Of a DNA stretch of 8,277 bases, positions 1-5,895 are shown piece by piece. Both the position numbers and the translations under genes were made by a program. Under the pieces are notes generated by a model, which saw nothing but the letters and a program-made list of their open reading frames with translations, was not told the origin of the DNA and ran no database searches. The first letter of the stretch is position 1. Each line of letters opens with the position of its first letter. The DNA comes from Andeanibacterium sp036384795 (lineage in GTDB: Bacteria; Pseudomonadota; Alphaproteobacteria; Sphingomonadales; Sphingomonadaceae): positions 1 to 8,277 of the forward strand of contig DASVLP010000052.1 in the NCBI GenBank assembly GCA_036384795.1. Reading direction: 5' to 3'.

Positions 1-183
1 GGCGGCCGGCGCCGCAGCGCTCGCGGCGGAAACCGGCGCAGCGGCACTGGCGGTCGCTGCAGGCGCGGCCGAAGCCGCCGCATCCTGCGCCGCCGCCAAT
101 CCGGGAGTCAGGGCCACGGTAAGCGCCAACGCCAGGCCCGAAAGGAAATTCAACTTGCTGCGAACGATCTCGCCAAAGTTCAT
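1..183 (-). CDS. Exported protein, N-terminal fragment (possibly cytochrome c oxidase subunit II)
   Basis: Leftward reading frame open from an ATG at 183-181 to the window edge, 61 codons. A GGAAAG Shine-Dalgarno sequence lies at 198-193, 9 nt before the ATG. The protein starts MNFGEIVRSKLNF, followed by a hydrophobic stretch at about residues 14-31 and an AAAQ-D signal peptidase-like site near residue 33. A low-complexity Ala/Pro/Ser region then runs to the edge. This is a signal peptide plus a flexible linker. From memory, sphingomonad CoxB precursors have this arrangement (signal peptide, Ala/Pro linker, then the transmembrane and CuA domains) and can lie next to pyrE, so subunit II of cytochrome oxidase is my best guess. 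No diagnostic domain is inside the window, so any exported Ala-rich protein would also fit. Confidence 0.6.
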   Translation of the reverse strand, partial: MNFGEIVRSKLNFLSGLALALTVALTPGLAAAQDAAASAAPAATASAAAPVSAASAAAPAA

Positions 184-259
184 CTGTCCGACGCTTTCCG
201 CTCTCGTGAAAGGGCCCGCAGCCCCAGCCTTGTGCCCCGACCGGGGCCCGTCGCCGGGG

Positions 260-288
260 CCTATACGCGCGCTTGCCCGCTGCCTCAA
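260..288 (-). promoter_or_regulatory. Candidate sigma-70-type promoter for the leftward exported-protein gene
   Basis: Read on the minus strand, TTGAGG (288-283) is followed by a 17-nt spacer and TATAGG (265-260). That is a good match to a -35/-10 pair at ideal spacing. A start site near 253 would leave a leader of about 70 nt before the ATG at 183. The call rests on pattern only. Confidence 0.35.
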
Positions 289-292
289 GCGC
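269..292. promoter_or_regulatory. Perfect 7-bp inverted repeat overlapping the candidate promoter
   Basis: GCGCTTG (269-275) and CAAGCGC (286-292) are perfect reverse complements separated by 10 nt. The half-site spacing of about 17 bp between centres, and the overlap with the -35 and spacer of the candidate leftward promoter, would suit a dimeric repressor operator. In GC-rich DNA a chance repeat of this size is possible, and no regulator is known for it. Confidence 0.25.
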
Positions 293-297
293 TTCTA

Positions 298-310
298 GGG
301 AAATTTTCCC
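298..310. promoter_or_regulatory. 13-nt palindrome GGGAAATTTTCCC upstream of pyrE
   Basis: GGGAAA (298-303), a single T, and TTTCCC (305-310) form a perfect odd palindrome. It is an AT-rich island inside very GC-rich intergenic DNA, 68 nt before the pyrE ATG and 6 nt beyond the neighbouring inverted repeat. It could be an operator or part of the pyrE promoter. A weak rightward -35/-10 pair (TTGCCC at 273-278, 17 nt, TAGGGA at 296-301) runs into it. Confidence 0.25.
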
Positions 311-377
311 GTGGCCCGCGCGGCATGCCGCCGACGCCCCGGTTCAGAGTACAGGAAACACAGGATCACGACCGCGA

Positions 378-956
378 ATGACCGAAGACGAGGTACTCTC
401 CGAGTTCCGCGCCAGCGAGGCGCTGCTCGAGGGCCATTTCAAGCTTTCCTCCGGCCGCCACAGCGCGCGCTACCTGCAATGCGCGCGGGTGCTGATGGAC
501 CCGATGCGCGCGGCGCGGCTGGCCTCGGCGCTCGCCGGCAAGCTGCCGCGCGAGGTGCGCCAGCAGATATCCAAGGTCGTCTCGCCCGCGATGGGCGGGG
601 TGATCATCGGCCATGAAGTCGGCCGCGCGCTGGGGGTCGAGGCGATCTTCGTCGAGCGGCCGGAAGGCACGTTCGAGCTGCGCCGCGGCTTCACCCTCAA
701 GCCCGGCGAGAAAGTGCTGATGGTCGAGGACGTCGTGACCACCGGTCTGTCGAGCCGCGAGGCGATCGCCGCGATCGAGCAGGCAGGCGGGCAGGTGATT
801 GCCGCCGCCGCATTGGTCGACCGCTCGGCGGGCGAAGTCGACCTCGGCGTGCCGTTCTTCCCGCTGGTCGAGCTGTCGGTGCCATCGTACGCCGAGGATG
901 AGCTGCCCCCCGAGCTCGCCGCGATCCCGGTCGAGAAGCCCGGCAGCCGCAAGTGA
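378..956 (+). CDS. pyrE: Orotate phosphoribosyltransferase
   Basis: PyrE, 192 aa, transfers the phosphoribosyl group of PRPP to orotate to give orotidine 5'-monophosphate, the fifth step of pyrimidine synthesis, in the cytosol. The PRPP-binding signature VEDVVTTG lies at residues 116-123. The N-terminal substrate loop FKLSSGRHSARYLQ is at residues 21-34, and the basic ERPEGTFELRRGF segment, which fits the flexible catalytic loop, follows at about 93-105. I chose the ATG at 378 (MTEDEVLSEF) because it gives the usual family length. An in-frame upstream extension to 273 adds sequence unlike PyrE. The Shine-Dalgarno sequence is weak (AGGA at 362-365). The stop overlaps the GTG start of pdxJ by 4 nt, so the two are probably translated from one mRNA and coupled. 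Confidence 0.96.
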   Translation: MTEDEVLSEFRASEALLEGHFKLSSGRHSARYLQCARVLMDPMRAARLASALAGKLPREVRQQISKVVSPAMGGVIIGHEVGRALGVEAIFVERPEGTFELRRGFTLKPGEKVLMVEDVVTTGLSSREAIAAIEQAGGQVIAAAALVDRSAGEVDLGVPFFPLVELSVPSYAEDELPPELAAIPVEKPGSRK

Positions 957-1696
957 GCTCGCCGCTTCGCCCCGATACGCTCAGATTGGGCGTCAACATC
1001 GACCACGTCGCGACCATCAGGAACGCCCGCGGGGGCGATCATCCCGATCCCGTGCGCGCGGCCCAGATCGTCGCCGAGGCGGGCGGCGACGGGATCACCG
1101 CGCACTTGCGCGAGGACCGGCGGCACATCCGCGACGGCGACCTGTCGCGCATCCAGGCCGCCACCGGCCTGCCGCTCAACCTCGAGATGGCCGCGACCGA
1201 CGAGATGCTGGCAATCGCGCTGCGCCACAAACCGCATGCCGCGTGCATCGTGCCCGAAAAGCGCGAAGAGCGCACCACCGAAGGCGGGCTCGACGCGGCC
1301 GGGCAGCACAATCACCTCGCGCCGGTGGTCGGCCGGCTGCTCGACGCCGGCATCCGCGTGAGCCTGTTCATCGCACCCGACCCGCGGCAGATCGAAGCCG
1401 CGATCAGGCTCGGCGCGCCGGTGGTCGAGCTGCACACCGGCGAATATGCGCATGCCGAAGGCGAAGCGCGCGCGGTGGAGCTCAAGCGGATCGCCGACAT
1501 GGTCGCGCTCGCGGCGAAGAACGGGATCGAGCCGCACGCCGGCCATGGCCTGACTTACGATAACGTCGCGGCCGTAGCCGCGATTCCCCAACTGGCGGAG
1601 CTCAACATCGGCCACTATCTGATCGGCGAGGCGATCTTCGTCGGGCTGGAGACTGCGGTGCGGCGCATGCGCGAATTGATGGACGAGGCGCGGTGA
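953..1696 (+). CDS. pdxJ: Pyridoxine 5'-phosphate synthase
   Basis: PdxJ, 247 aa, condenses 3-amino-2-oxopropyl phosphate with 1-deoxy-D-xylulose 5-phosphate to form pyridoxine 5'-phosphate in the DXP-dependent vitamin B6 pathway. It is a TIM-barrel enzyme that forms octamers in characterised members. Family signatures are present in order: LRLGVNIDHVATIRNARG (residues 10-27), HLREDRRHI (51-59), EKREERTTEGG (102-112), ELHTGEYA (159-166), HAGHGLTYDN (195-204) and ELNIGHYLIGEAIF (216-229). The GTG at 953 is the only sensible start, since the conserved motif begins 11 residues later. It overlaps the pyrE stop as GTGA. Length and motifs are complete, and the gene appears intact. Confidence 0.96.
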   Translation: MSSPLRPDTLRLGVNIDHVATIRNARGGDHPDPVRAAQIVAEAGGDGITAHLREDRRHIRDGDLSRIQAATGLPLNLEMAATDEMLAIALRHKPHAACIVPEKREERTTEGGLDAAGQHNHLAPVVGRLLDAGIRVSLFIAPDPRQIEAAIRLGAPVVELHTGEYAHAEGEARAVELKRIADMVALAAKNGIEPHAGHGLTYDNVAAVAAIPQLAELNIGHYLIGEAIFVGLETAVRRMRELMDEAR

Positions 1697-1714
1697 GAAA
1701 GTCGCGGCCCTTGC

Positions 1715-1842
1715 GATCCTCCGCTGCAAGGGGAGGTGGCAGCGTCGCAGGCGCTGACGGAGGGCGCGCGTCCTCCACGAGCGGCGACGCCCCTCCACCA
1801 CCCGCTTCGCGGGCGGTCCCCCTCCCCTTGCAGGGGAGGATC
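1715..1842. repeat. Palindromic intergenic repeat element (MITE/REP-like) between pdxJ and acpS
   Basis: The 25-nt ends, 1715-1739 and 1818-1842, are inverted repeats of each other with 23 of 25 positions matching. Each end also folds on itself: 1718-1736 with one mismatch, and 1821-1839 with a perfect 8-bp stem and a TGC loop. Inner hairpins lie at 1740-1756 (CAGCG/CGCTG, 7-nt loop) and 1797-1817 (9-bp stem, one mismatch, TTC loop). The overall layout is thus hairpin-hairpin-centre-hairpin-hairpin, close to mirror-symmetric, without a gene. From memory, elements built on CCTCCCCTGCAAGGGGAGG recur in intergenic regions of sphingomonad genomes; this window has a single copy, so repetition cannot be shown here. 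It fills nearly the whole pdxJ-acpS gap. Confidence 0.75.
1835..1839 (+). promoter_or_regulatory. acpS ribosome binding site embedded in the repeat element
   Basis: GGAGG at 1835-1839, within AGGGGAGGA, stands 5 nt before the TTG start of acpS. It is the 3' half of a perfect 8-bp hairpin (1821-1828 with 1832-1839), so the site would be paired when that hairpin forms. The repeat element therefore supplies the acpS translation signal and may also mask it. Confidence 0.65.
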
Positions 1843-1844
1843 GT

Positions 1845-2249
1845 TTGATTATCGGCCTCGGCTCCGATCTGTGCAACATCGAGCGGATCCAGAATTCGCT
1901 CGACCGCTGGGGCGAGAAGTTCGAGCGGCGCTGCTTCACCGAGGTCGAGCGCGCGAAGGCCGCGAAGCGCCCGTTCACCCGCGCCGGAACCTACGCCAAG
2001 CGTTTCGCAGCCAAGGAAGCGTTCACCAAGGCGATCGGCACCGGCTTCCGCCACGGCGTGTTCCACAAGGACATCGGGGTGGTGAACGCCCCTTCCGGCG
2101 CGCCGACATTGGCGCTGGCGGGCGGGGCGAAGGCGCGGCTCGACGCGATGGTGCCCCAAGGCTACGAAGCGGTCGTTCACCTGACGCTCACCGACGACCA
2201 TCCATGGGCGCAGGCCTTCGTGGTGATAGAAGCGCGCCCGCTGCAATGA
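1845..2249 (+). CDS. acpS: Holo-[acyl-carrier-protein] synthase
   Basis: AcpS, 134 aa, transfers the 4'-phosphopantetheine arm of coenzyme A to a serine of apo-acyl carrier protein, activating it for fatty acid synthesis. The N-terminal IIGLGSDLCNIERI carries Asp8, and RFAAKEAFTKAIGTG (residues 53-67) carries Glu58 in the KEA motif; these are the conserved Mg2+ ligands of the family. The length is normal. The start is TTG at 1845, fixed by the family N-terminus (M-I-I-G-x-G-S-D), the good GGAGG at 1835-1839 and the lack of any upstream ATG in frame. The stop overlaps the lepB start as ATGA. Unlike its neighbours it is not coupled to the gene before it, because the palindromic element intervenes. 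Confidence 0.95.
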   Translation: MIIGLGSDLCNIERIQNSLDRWGEKFERRCFTEVERAKAAKRPFTRAGTYAKRFAAKEAFTKAIGTGFRHGVFHKDIGVVNAPSGAPTLALAGGAKARLDAMVPQGYEAVVHLTLTDDHPWAQAFVVIEARPLQ

Positions 2250-3196
2250 GCGAAGGGGATTCCGACTTGACCATCGACACGGCCGTTCAGGCGAACGAGG
2301 ACGGGCTCGACGCGGCCGAAACCGCCGAAGCCAAGCGCGACGGGGTCAACTGGTTCGCCGAGATCCGCGGGCTGGTGCTGATGCTGCTCGCGGTGCTGGC
2401 GTTCCACACGTTCATCGCCAAGCCGTTCTACATCCCGTCGGAATCGATGATGCCGAACCTGCTGACCGGCGACCGGCTGGTGGTCAGCAAATATCCCTAC
2501 GGCTGGAGCTGGGTCTCGGCCTCGTTCCACCTGCTCCCGCGCAGCCACTGGAAGATCGCGAGCAAAGTGCCGCAGTACGGCGACATCGTGATCGTCGTCC
2601 CGCCGGACAAGAACGAGGATTACATCAAGCGGGTGATCGGCCGCCCGGGCGACACCATCGCGCTGGTCGACGGGCGCGTGATCCTGAACGGCAAGCTGAT
2701 CCCCCGTACCGTCGAGCCCCCGGTGCAGATCCCGATCGACGCCAACGATCCGTGCGATCCCTACACGTACGGCGACGCGCAAGTCCGCCTGCCTTCGGGC
2801 AAGCTGGTGTGCGAGCTGTCGGCCTATCGCGAATGGCTGCCCAACGGCGCGAACTACGTGGTGATCGACCACATGCAGCAGCCGCTCGACAACTATGGCC
2901 CGGTCAAGATTCCCCAGGGTCACGTGTTCCTGATGGGCGACAACCGCGACCATTCGGCCGACAGCCGCGCGCCGTCGGGCGACCAGGAGCCGGGCGCGAA
3001 CGGCCTCGGCGGCCCGGTGCCGCTGACCAGCATCGGCGGCCGTGCGGAGTTCATAACATTCTCGCTCAACGGCAGCATGACGTGGAATCCCCTCACTTGG
3101 TTCTCGGCCTTCCGCAGCGGCCGCGCCGGGACTAGTCTGCGCCCGGCTCTGCTCGAGCCGGCGCAAGGGGGGAACAAAGGCAATGGCCACGACTGA
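2246..3196 (+). CDS. lepB: Signal peptidase I
   Basis: LepB, 316 aa, is the inner-membrane serine protease that removes signal peptides from exported proteins, using a Ser/Lys dyad on the periplasmic side. One transmembrane segment spans about residues 41-57. Box B, PSESMMPNL, contains the nucleophile Ser67. Box D, YIKRVIGRPGD, contains the general base Lys129. Box E, GDNRDHSADSR, is at 231-241. A segment at about 155-215 with two cysteines (Cys170, Cys189) resembles the large extracytoplasmic insertion of Gram-negative LepB. The ATG at 2246 was chosen for its 4-nt overlap with acpS; a TTG at 2267 preceded by AAGGGG is an alternative. The frame continues upstream to 1736 but that part is not LepB. 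The 3' end overlaps the next gene by 14 nt. Confidence 0.94.
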   Translation: MSEGDSDLTIDTAVQANEDGLDAAETAEAKRDGVNWFAEIRGLVLMLLAVLAFHTFIAKPFYIPSESMMPNLLTGDRLVVSKYPYGWSWVSASFHLLPRSHWKIASKVPQYGDIVIVVPPDKNEDYIKRVIGRPGDTIALVDGRVILNGKLIPRTVEPPVQIPIDANDPCDPYTYGDAQVRLPSGKLVCELSAYREWLPNGANYVVIDHMQQPLDNYGPVKIPQGHVFLMGDNRDHSADSRAPSGDQEPGANGLGGPVPLTSIGGRAEFITFSLNGSMTWNPLTWFSAFRSGRAGTSLRPALLEPAQGGNKGNGHD

Positions 3197-4295
3197 CGAC
3201 GAGGGGGGGCACGCGATCGGCTCGAGCCCGGCGCGAATCGCCGACCCGCTGCTCGCGCGCGAGGCGAGCCGGGCGCTCGTGTGGGCGCTGGTGTTCGGCG
3301 GGGCGGTGCTGCTCGCGTTCCTCGCCAAGCCGCTGCTGATCGTGTTCGCCGGCATGGCGTTCGGCGCGATGATCGACGGCGGCGCGCGGCTGCTCGGCCG
3401 GGTGCTCAAGATCGGGCGGACCTGGCGGGTGGCGATCGTGCTGGTGTTGGCCGCGGTCGTGCTGCTGGGCTTCTTCGTCTATGCCGGCACGACGATCGCG
3501 GCCGAGGCGAGCCAGCTGCCCCACGTCGTCAGCGTCCAGGCGGATCGCCTGGCCGCGTGGGCGGCGTCGAAAGGCTTCTCGGTCGAGACCGCCAACCTGC
3601 AATCGCTCGCCGGCCAGCTCGCCAGCGGCGTCGGCACGTTGACCAAGGCGCTGACCGGCGTGATCGGCGGGATCGCGACGCTGCTGGTAATCATGTTCCT
3701 GGGCATCTATTTTTCGCTCGAGCCGCGGCTTTACGAGCGCGGCGTCGCGTGGATGCTGCCCGAGAAGCGCCGCGGCGAATTCTACATCACCACCGAGCGC
3801 ATGGCGCGGCAGTTGCGCCACCTGCTCGGCGGGCGCCTGTTCGGGATGGTGTGCGAGGGCGTGTTCACCTGGGCGATGCTGTCGCTGTATATGGTGTTCT
3901 CGGGCGCGCCGGTGCCGATGGCCGCGCTGTTGGGCATGATCACCGGGCTGCTGGCGTTCATCCCCAACATCGGCGCGGCGACTTCCGGCACGCTGATGAT
4001 CCTGGTCGGGTTTTCGGGCGGCACCCAGATGGGGTTCTACACTATCTTCGTCTACGTGTTCGTCCAGACGCTCGACGGCAACGTGCTGATCCCGCTGATC
4101 GCGAGACGCACGGTGGATCTGGCGCCCGCGGTCGTGCTTTCCGCGCAATTGGTGATGGGGGTGCTGTTCGGCATCCTCGGTCTCGCACTCGCCGATCCGA
4201 TGGTGGCGATGATCAAGGTCGCGCTCAATCGCCGCTCGGAAATCCACGCGGCCGACGATCGCGCAAAGGCGCTGGGCGGCAGCATTATCACCTGA
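3183..4295 (+). CDS. AI-2E/PerM-family membrane transporter
   Basis: A 370-aa polytopic inner-membrane protein of the AI-2E transporter (PerM/TqsA-like) family. Hydrophobic segments lie at about residues 31-62, 82-103, 156-178, 222-240, 246-275, 284-306 and 315-345. A soluble, more polar region at about 104-150 lies between the second and third. Family landmarks are FIPNIGA (259-265), VQTLDGNVLIPLI (294-306) and a GLALADP turn (333-339). Members are linked to quorum-signal export, Na+/H+ exchange or unknown substrates, so no substrate is assigned. The ATG at 3183 has AGGGGGGA at 3166-3173, 9 nt upstream, and lies inside the end of lepB (14-nt overlap). Its stop overlaps the next ATG as TGATG, so it should be co-translated with both neighbours. 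Confidence 0.9.
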   Translation: MATTDDEGGHAIGSSPARIADPLLAREASRALVWALVFGGAVLLAFLAKPLLIVFAGMAFGAMIDGGARLLGRVLKIGRTWRVAIVLVLAAVVLLGFFVYAGTTIAAEASQLPHVVSVQADRLAAWAASKGFSVETANLQSLAGQLASGVGTLTKALTGVIGGIATLLVIMFLGIYFSLEPRLYERGVAWMLPEKRRGEFYITTERMARQLRHLLGGRLFGMVCEGVFTWAMLSLYMVFSGAPVPMAALLGMITGLLAFIPNIGAATSGTLMILVGFSGGTQMGFYTIFVYVFVQTLDGNVLIPLIARRTVDLAPAVVLSAQLVMGVLFGILGLALADPMVAMIKVALNRRSEIHAADDRAKALGGSIIT

Positions 4296-5431
4296 TGGCC
4301 CGCAAGTTCCTCTATTTCGTCGCGTTCGTGATCCTGCTGGTGATCGCGGTGCTGTTTGCGCTGCGCATCTGGGGCGAGCAGCTTTCCGAGCTGGCGTTCG
4401 TGCCCCGCAGCGATTTCGTCCGCCAGCAGCCGCTCGCCGACAACGCGTACGACGATCCGGCGATGTGGATCGCACGGCCCGGCAGCGTGGGCGAGCAACT
4501 CGCGCGCTGGCGGCCGGCTTACGCGCAGGGCACGAAGGCCCCCGCCCCCGCGCCGGCCGCGCCCGGCCGGTTCGCGGTGTTCTTCGTCCATCCCACCACA
4601 TACTTCGCCAAAGCGCGCTGGAACGCGCCGCTGGACGACAAGACCGCCAACAGCGTCGCGCGCACGTTCGTCAAAGGACTCGCGACGCCGTTTTCGCAAG
4701 CGGACCAGATCTGGGCGCCGCGCTATCGCCAGGCAACGCTCGGCGCGTTCCTGACCGACGACCCGAAGGCGACGATGGCGCTCGATGCGGCGTATCGCGA
4801 CGTCGAGCAGGCATTCGCCTATTTCGTCCGCTCGATCCCGCCGGACGAGCCGATCGTGCTCGCCGGGCACAGCCAGGGTTCGCTCCATATCCTGCGGCTG
4901 CTGCGCGACCGCGTGCTCGGAACCCCGCTCGAACGCCGGGTGGCGATGGTCTATGCGGTCGGCTGGCCGATCTCGCTGCAGCACGACCTGCCCGCGCTCG
5001 GCCTGCCGGGCTGCTCGACGCCCGATCAGGCGCATTGCATCGTCAGCTGGCTGAGCTTCGCCGAGCCGGCGAGGCCCGGCCAGATGCTCAAGCGCTACGA
5101 GGTCACGCCCGGCTTCGACGGCCGGCCGCGTGGCGACAGCCCGGTGCTGTGCGTCAATCCGCTCACCGGCGTGCGCGACGGCTCGGCCCCGGCGAGCGCC
5201 AATCTCGGCACGCTGGTGCCGAGCAGCGACTTCTCCACCGGCGATCTCGTGCCCGGCACGGTGCCGGCGAGCTGCCGCGCGGACGGGTTGCTGATGATCG
5301 GCAAGCCGCCGTCGCTGATGGCCGCGGTGCTGCCCGGGAACAACTATCATTTGTTCGACATTCCGCTGTTCTGGGAAAACCTGCACCGCGACGTCGGACG
5401 GAGAATGGCCGCTTGGCAGACGCAGCATTGA
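4295..5431 (+). CDS. Membrane-anchored DUF3089-type alpha/beta hydrolase
   Basis: A 378-aa protein with an N-terminal membrane anchor at about residues 5-24 and no cleavage site or lipobox that I can see. A Pro/Ala linker (82-91) precedes the catalytic domain. FAVFFVHPTTYF (93-104) and the nucleophile elbow GHSQGS (191-196, Ser193) match what I recall of the DUF3089 alpha/beta hydrolases. GNNYHLFDIPLFW (348-360) offers His352 as the likely catalytic base. Cysteines at 240, 248, 286 and 327 in the second half could form disulfides if the domain is periplasmic. The substrate is unknown; an esterase or lipase activity is inferred from the fold only. Its ATG overlaps the transporter stop by 1 nt and its stop overlaps the ruvX start. 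Confidence 0.85.
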   Translation: MARKFLYFVAFVILLVIAVLFALRIWGEQLSELAFVPRSDFVRQQPLADNAYDDPAMWIARPGSVGEQLARWRPAYAQGTKAPAPAPAAPGRFAVFFVHPTTYFAKARWNAPLDDKTANSVARTFVKGLATPFSQADQIWAPRYRQATLGAFLTDDPKATMALDAAYRDVEQAFAYFVRSIPPDEPIVLAGHSQGSLHILRLLRDRVLGTPLERRVAMVYAVGWPISLQHDLPALGLPGCSTPDQAHCIVSWLSFAEPARPGQMLKRYEVTPGFDGRPRGDSPVLCVNPLTGVRDGSAPASANLGTLVPSSDFSTGDLVPGTVPASCRADGLLMIGKPPSLMAAVLPGNNYHLFDIPLFWENLHRDVGRRMAAWQTQH

Positions 5432-5895
5432 TTACCGACCGTGCGGCGGAGTTCCGTGAGGCGCTCCCCCAAGGCGGCGCGCTGATGGCGCTCGACGTCG
5501 GCACGCGCACGATCGGCACCGCCTTCTGCGACGCCGGGTGGCGCTTCGCGAGCCCCGGCAACACGTTGATGCGCACCAAGTTCGCCGCCGACCGCATCAA
5601 GCTCGAGACGCTGGTGCGGGAGCGCGGAGTGGCCGGGGTGGTGATCGGACTGCCGCGCAACATGGACGGCACCGAAGGGCCGCGCGCCCAGGCGAGCCGC
5701 GCCTATGCCCGCAATCTCGCCGCGCTCGGCCTGCCGATCCTGCTGTGGGACGAGCGCCTCTCGACCGCGAGCGCCGAGCGCGCGATGATCGCCCAGGACA
5801 TGAGCCGCGCGCGGCGCGCCGAGCGGATCGACGCGGCGGCCGCGGCGGTGATCCTGCAAGGCGCGATCGATGCGCTGGCAGGCGCGGTGATCTAG
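5428..5895 (+). CDS. ruvX: RuvX/YqgF-family Holliday junction resolvase-like nuclease
   Basis: A 155-aa RNase H-fold protein of the YqgF/RuvX family, a putative Holliday junction resolvase also linked to pre-16S rRNA 5'-end processing in E. coli. Acidic motifs are intact: MALDVGTRTIG (residues 20-30, Asp23), WDERLST (107-113), and IDAAAAAVILQG (134-145, Asp135). VVIGLPRNMDGTEG (71-84) is a further family landmark. The start is uncertain. TTG at 5428 gives the N-terminus MITDRAAEFR, which I recall as typical of sphingomonad members, and overlaps the hydrolase stop as TTGA. TTG at 5413 adds five residues and has GGAG at 5400-5403, 9 nt upstream. ATG at 5485 would cut into the family's usual N-terminal extension. 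The TAG stop overlaps the stop of the convergent gene. Confidence 0.88.
   Translation: MITDRAAEFREALPQGGALMALDVGTRTIGTAFCDAGWRFASPGNTLMRTKFAADRIKLETLVRERGVAGVVIGLPRNMDGTEGPRAQASRAYARNLAALGLPILLWDERLSTASAERAMIAQDMSRARRAERIDAAAAAVILQGAIDALAGAVI
5892..5895. other. Shared CTAG containing both stop codons of convergent genes
   Basis: The palindrome CTAG encodes TAG on the plus strand (5893-5895, ruvX) and TAG on the minus strand (5894-5892, 300-aa protein). The convergent coding regions overlap by these 4 nt, so there is no room for an intergenic terminator. Any termination signal must lie inside the opposing gene. Confidence 0.95.

Noticed and set aside
273..377. 35-codon N-terminal extension of pyrE
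   Set aside because: It would cover the palindromes and has no Shine-Dalgarno sequence or PyrE similarity; the ATG at 378 gives the family length.
470..1978. Very long leftward reading frame (about 500 codons) opposite pyrE and pdxJ
   Set aside because: It is antisense to two unmistakable enzymes, its product is Arg-rich and low-complexity, and it crosses the palindromic repeat. This is typical of open antisense frames in high-GC DNA.
1736..2245. 170-codon in-frame upstream extension of lepB
   Set aside because: It runs through the repeat and across acpS in another frame, and its translation is not LepB-like; the ATG at 2246 gives a normal protein.
2177..5428. Three long leftward frames (2177-3409, 3132-4601, 4052-5428) opposite lepB, the transporter and the hydrolase
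   Set aside because: Composition is dominated by Arg, His, Gln and Ala, there are no recognisable motifs, and each mirrors the codon pattern of the true gene on the plus strand.
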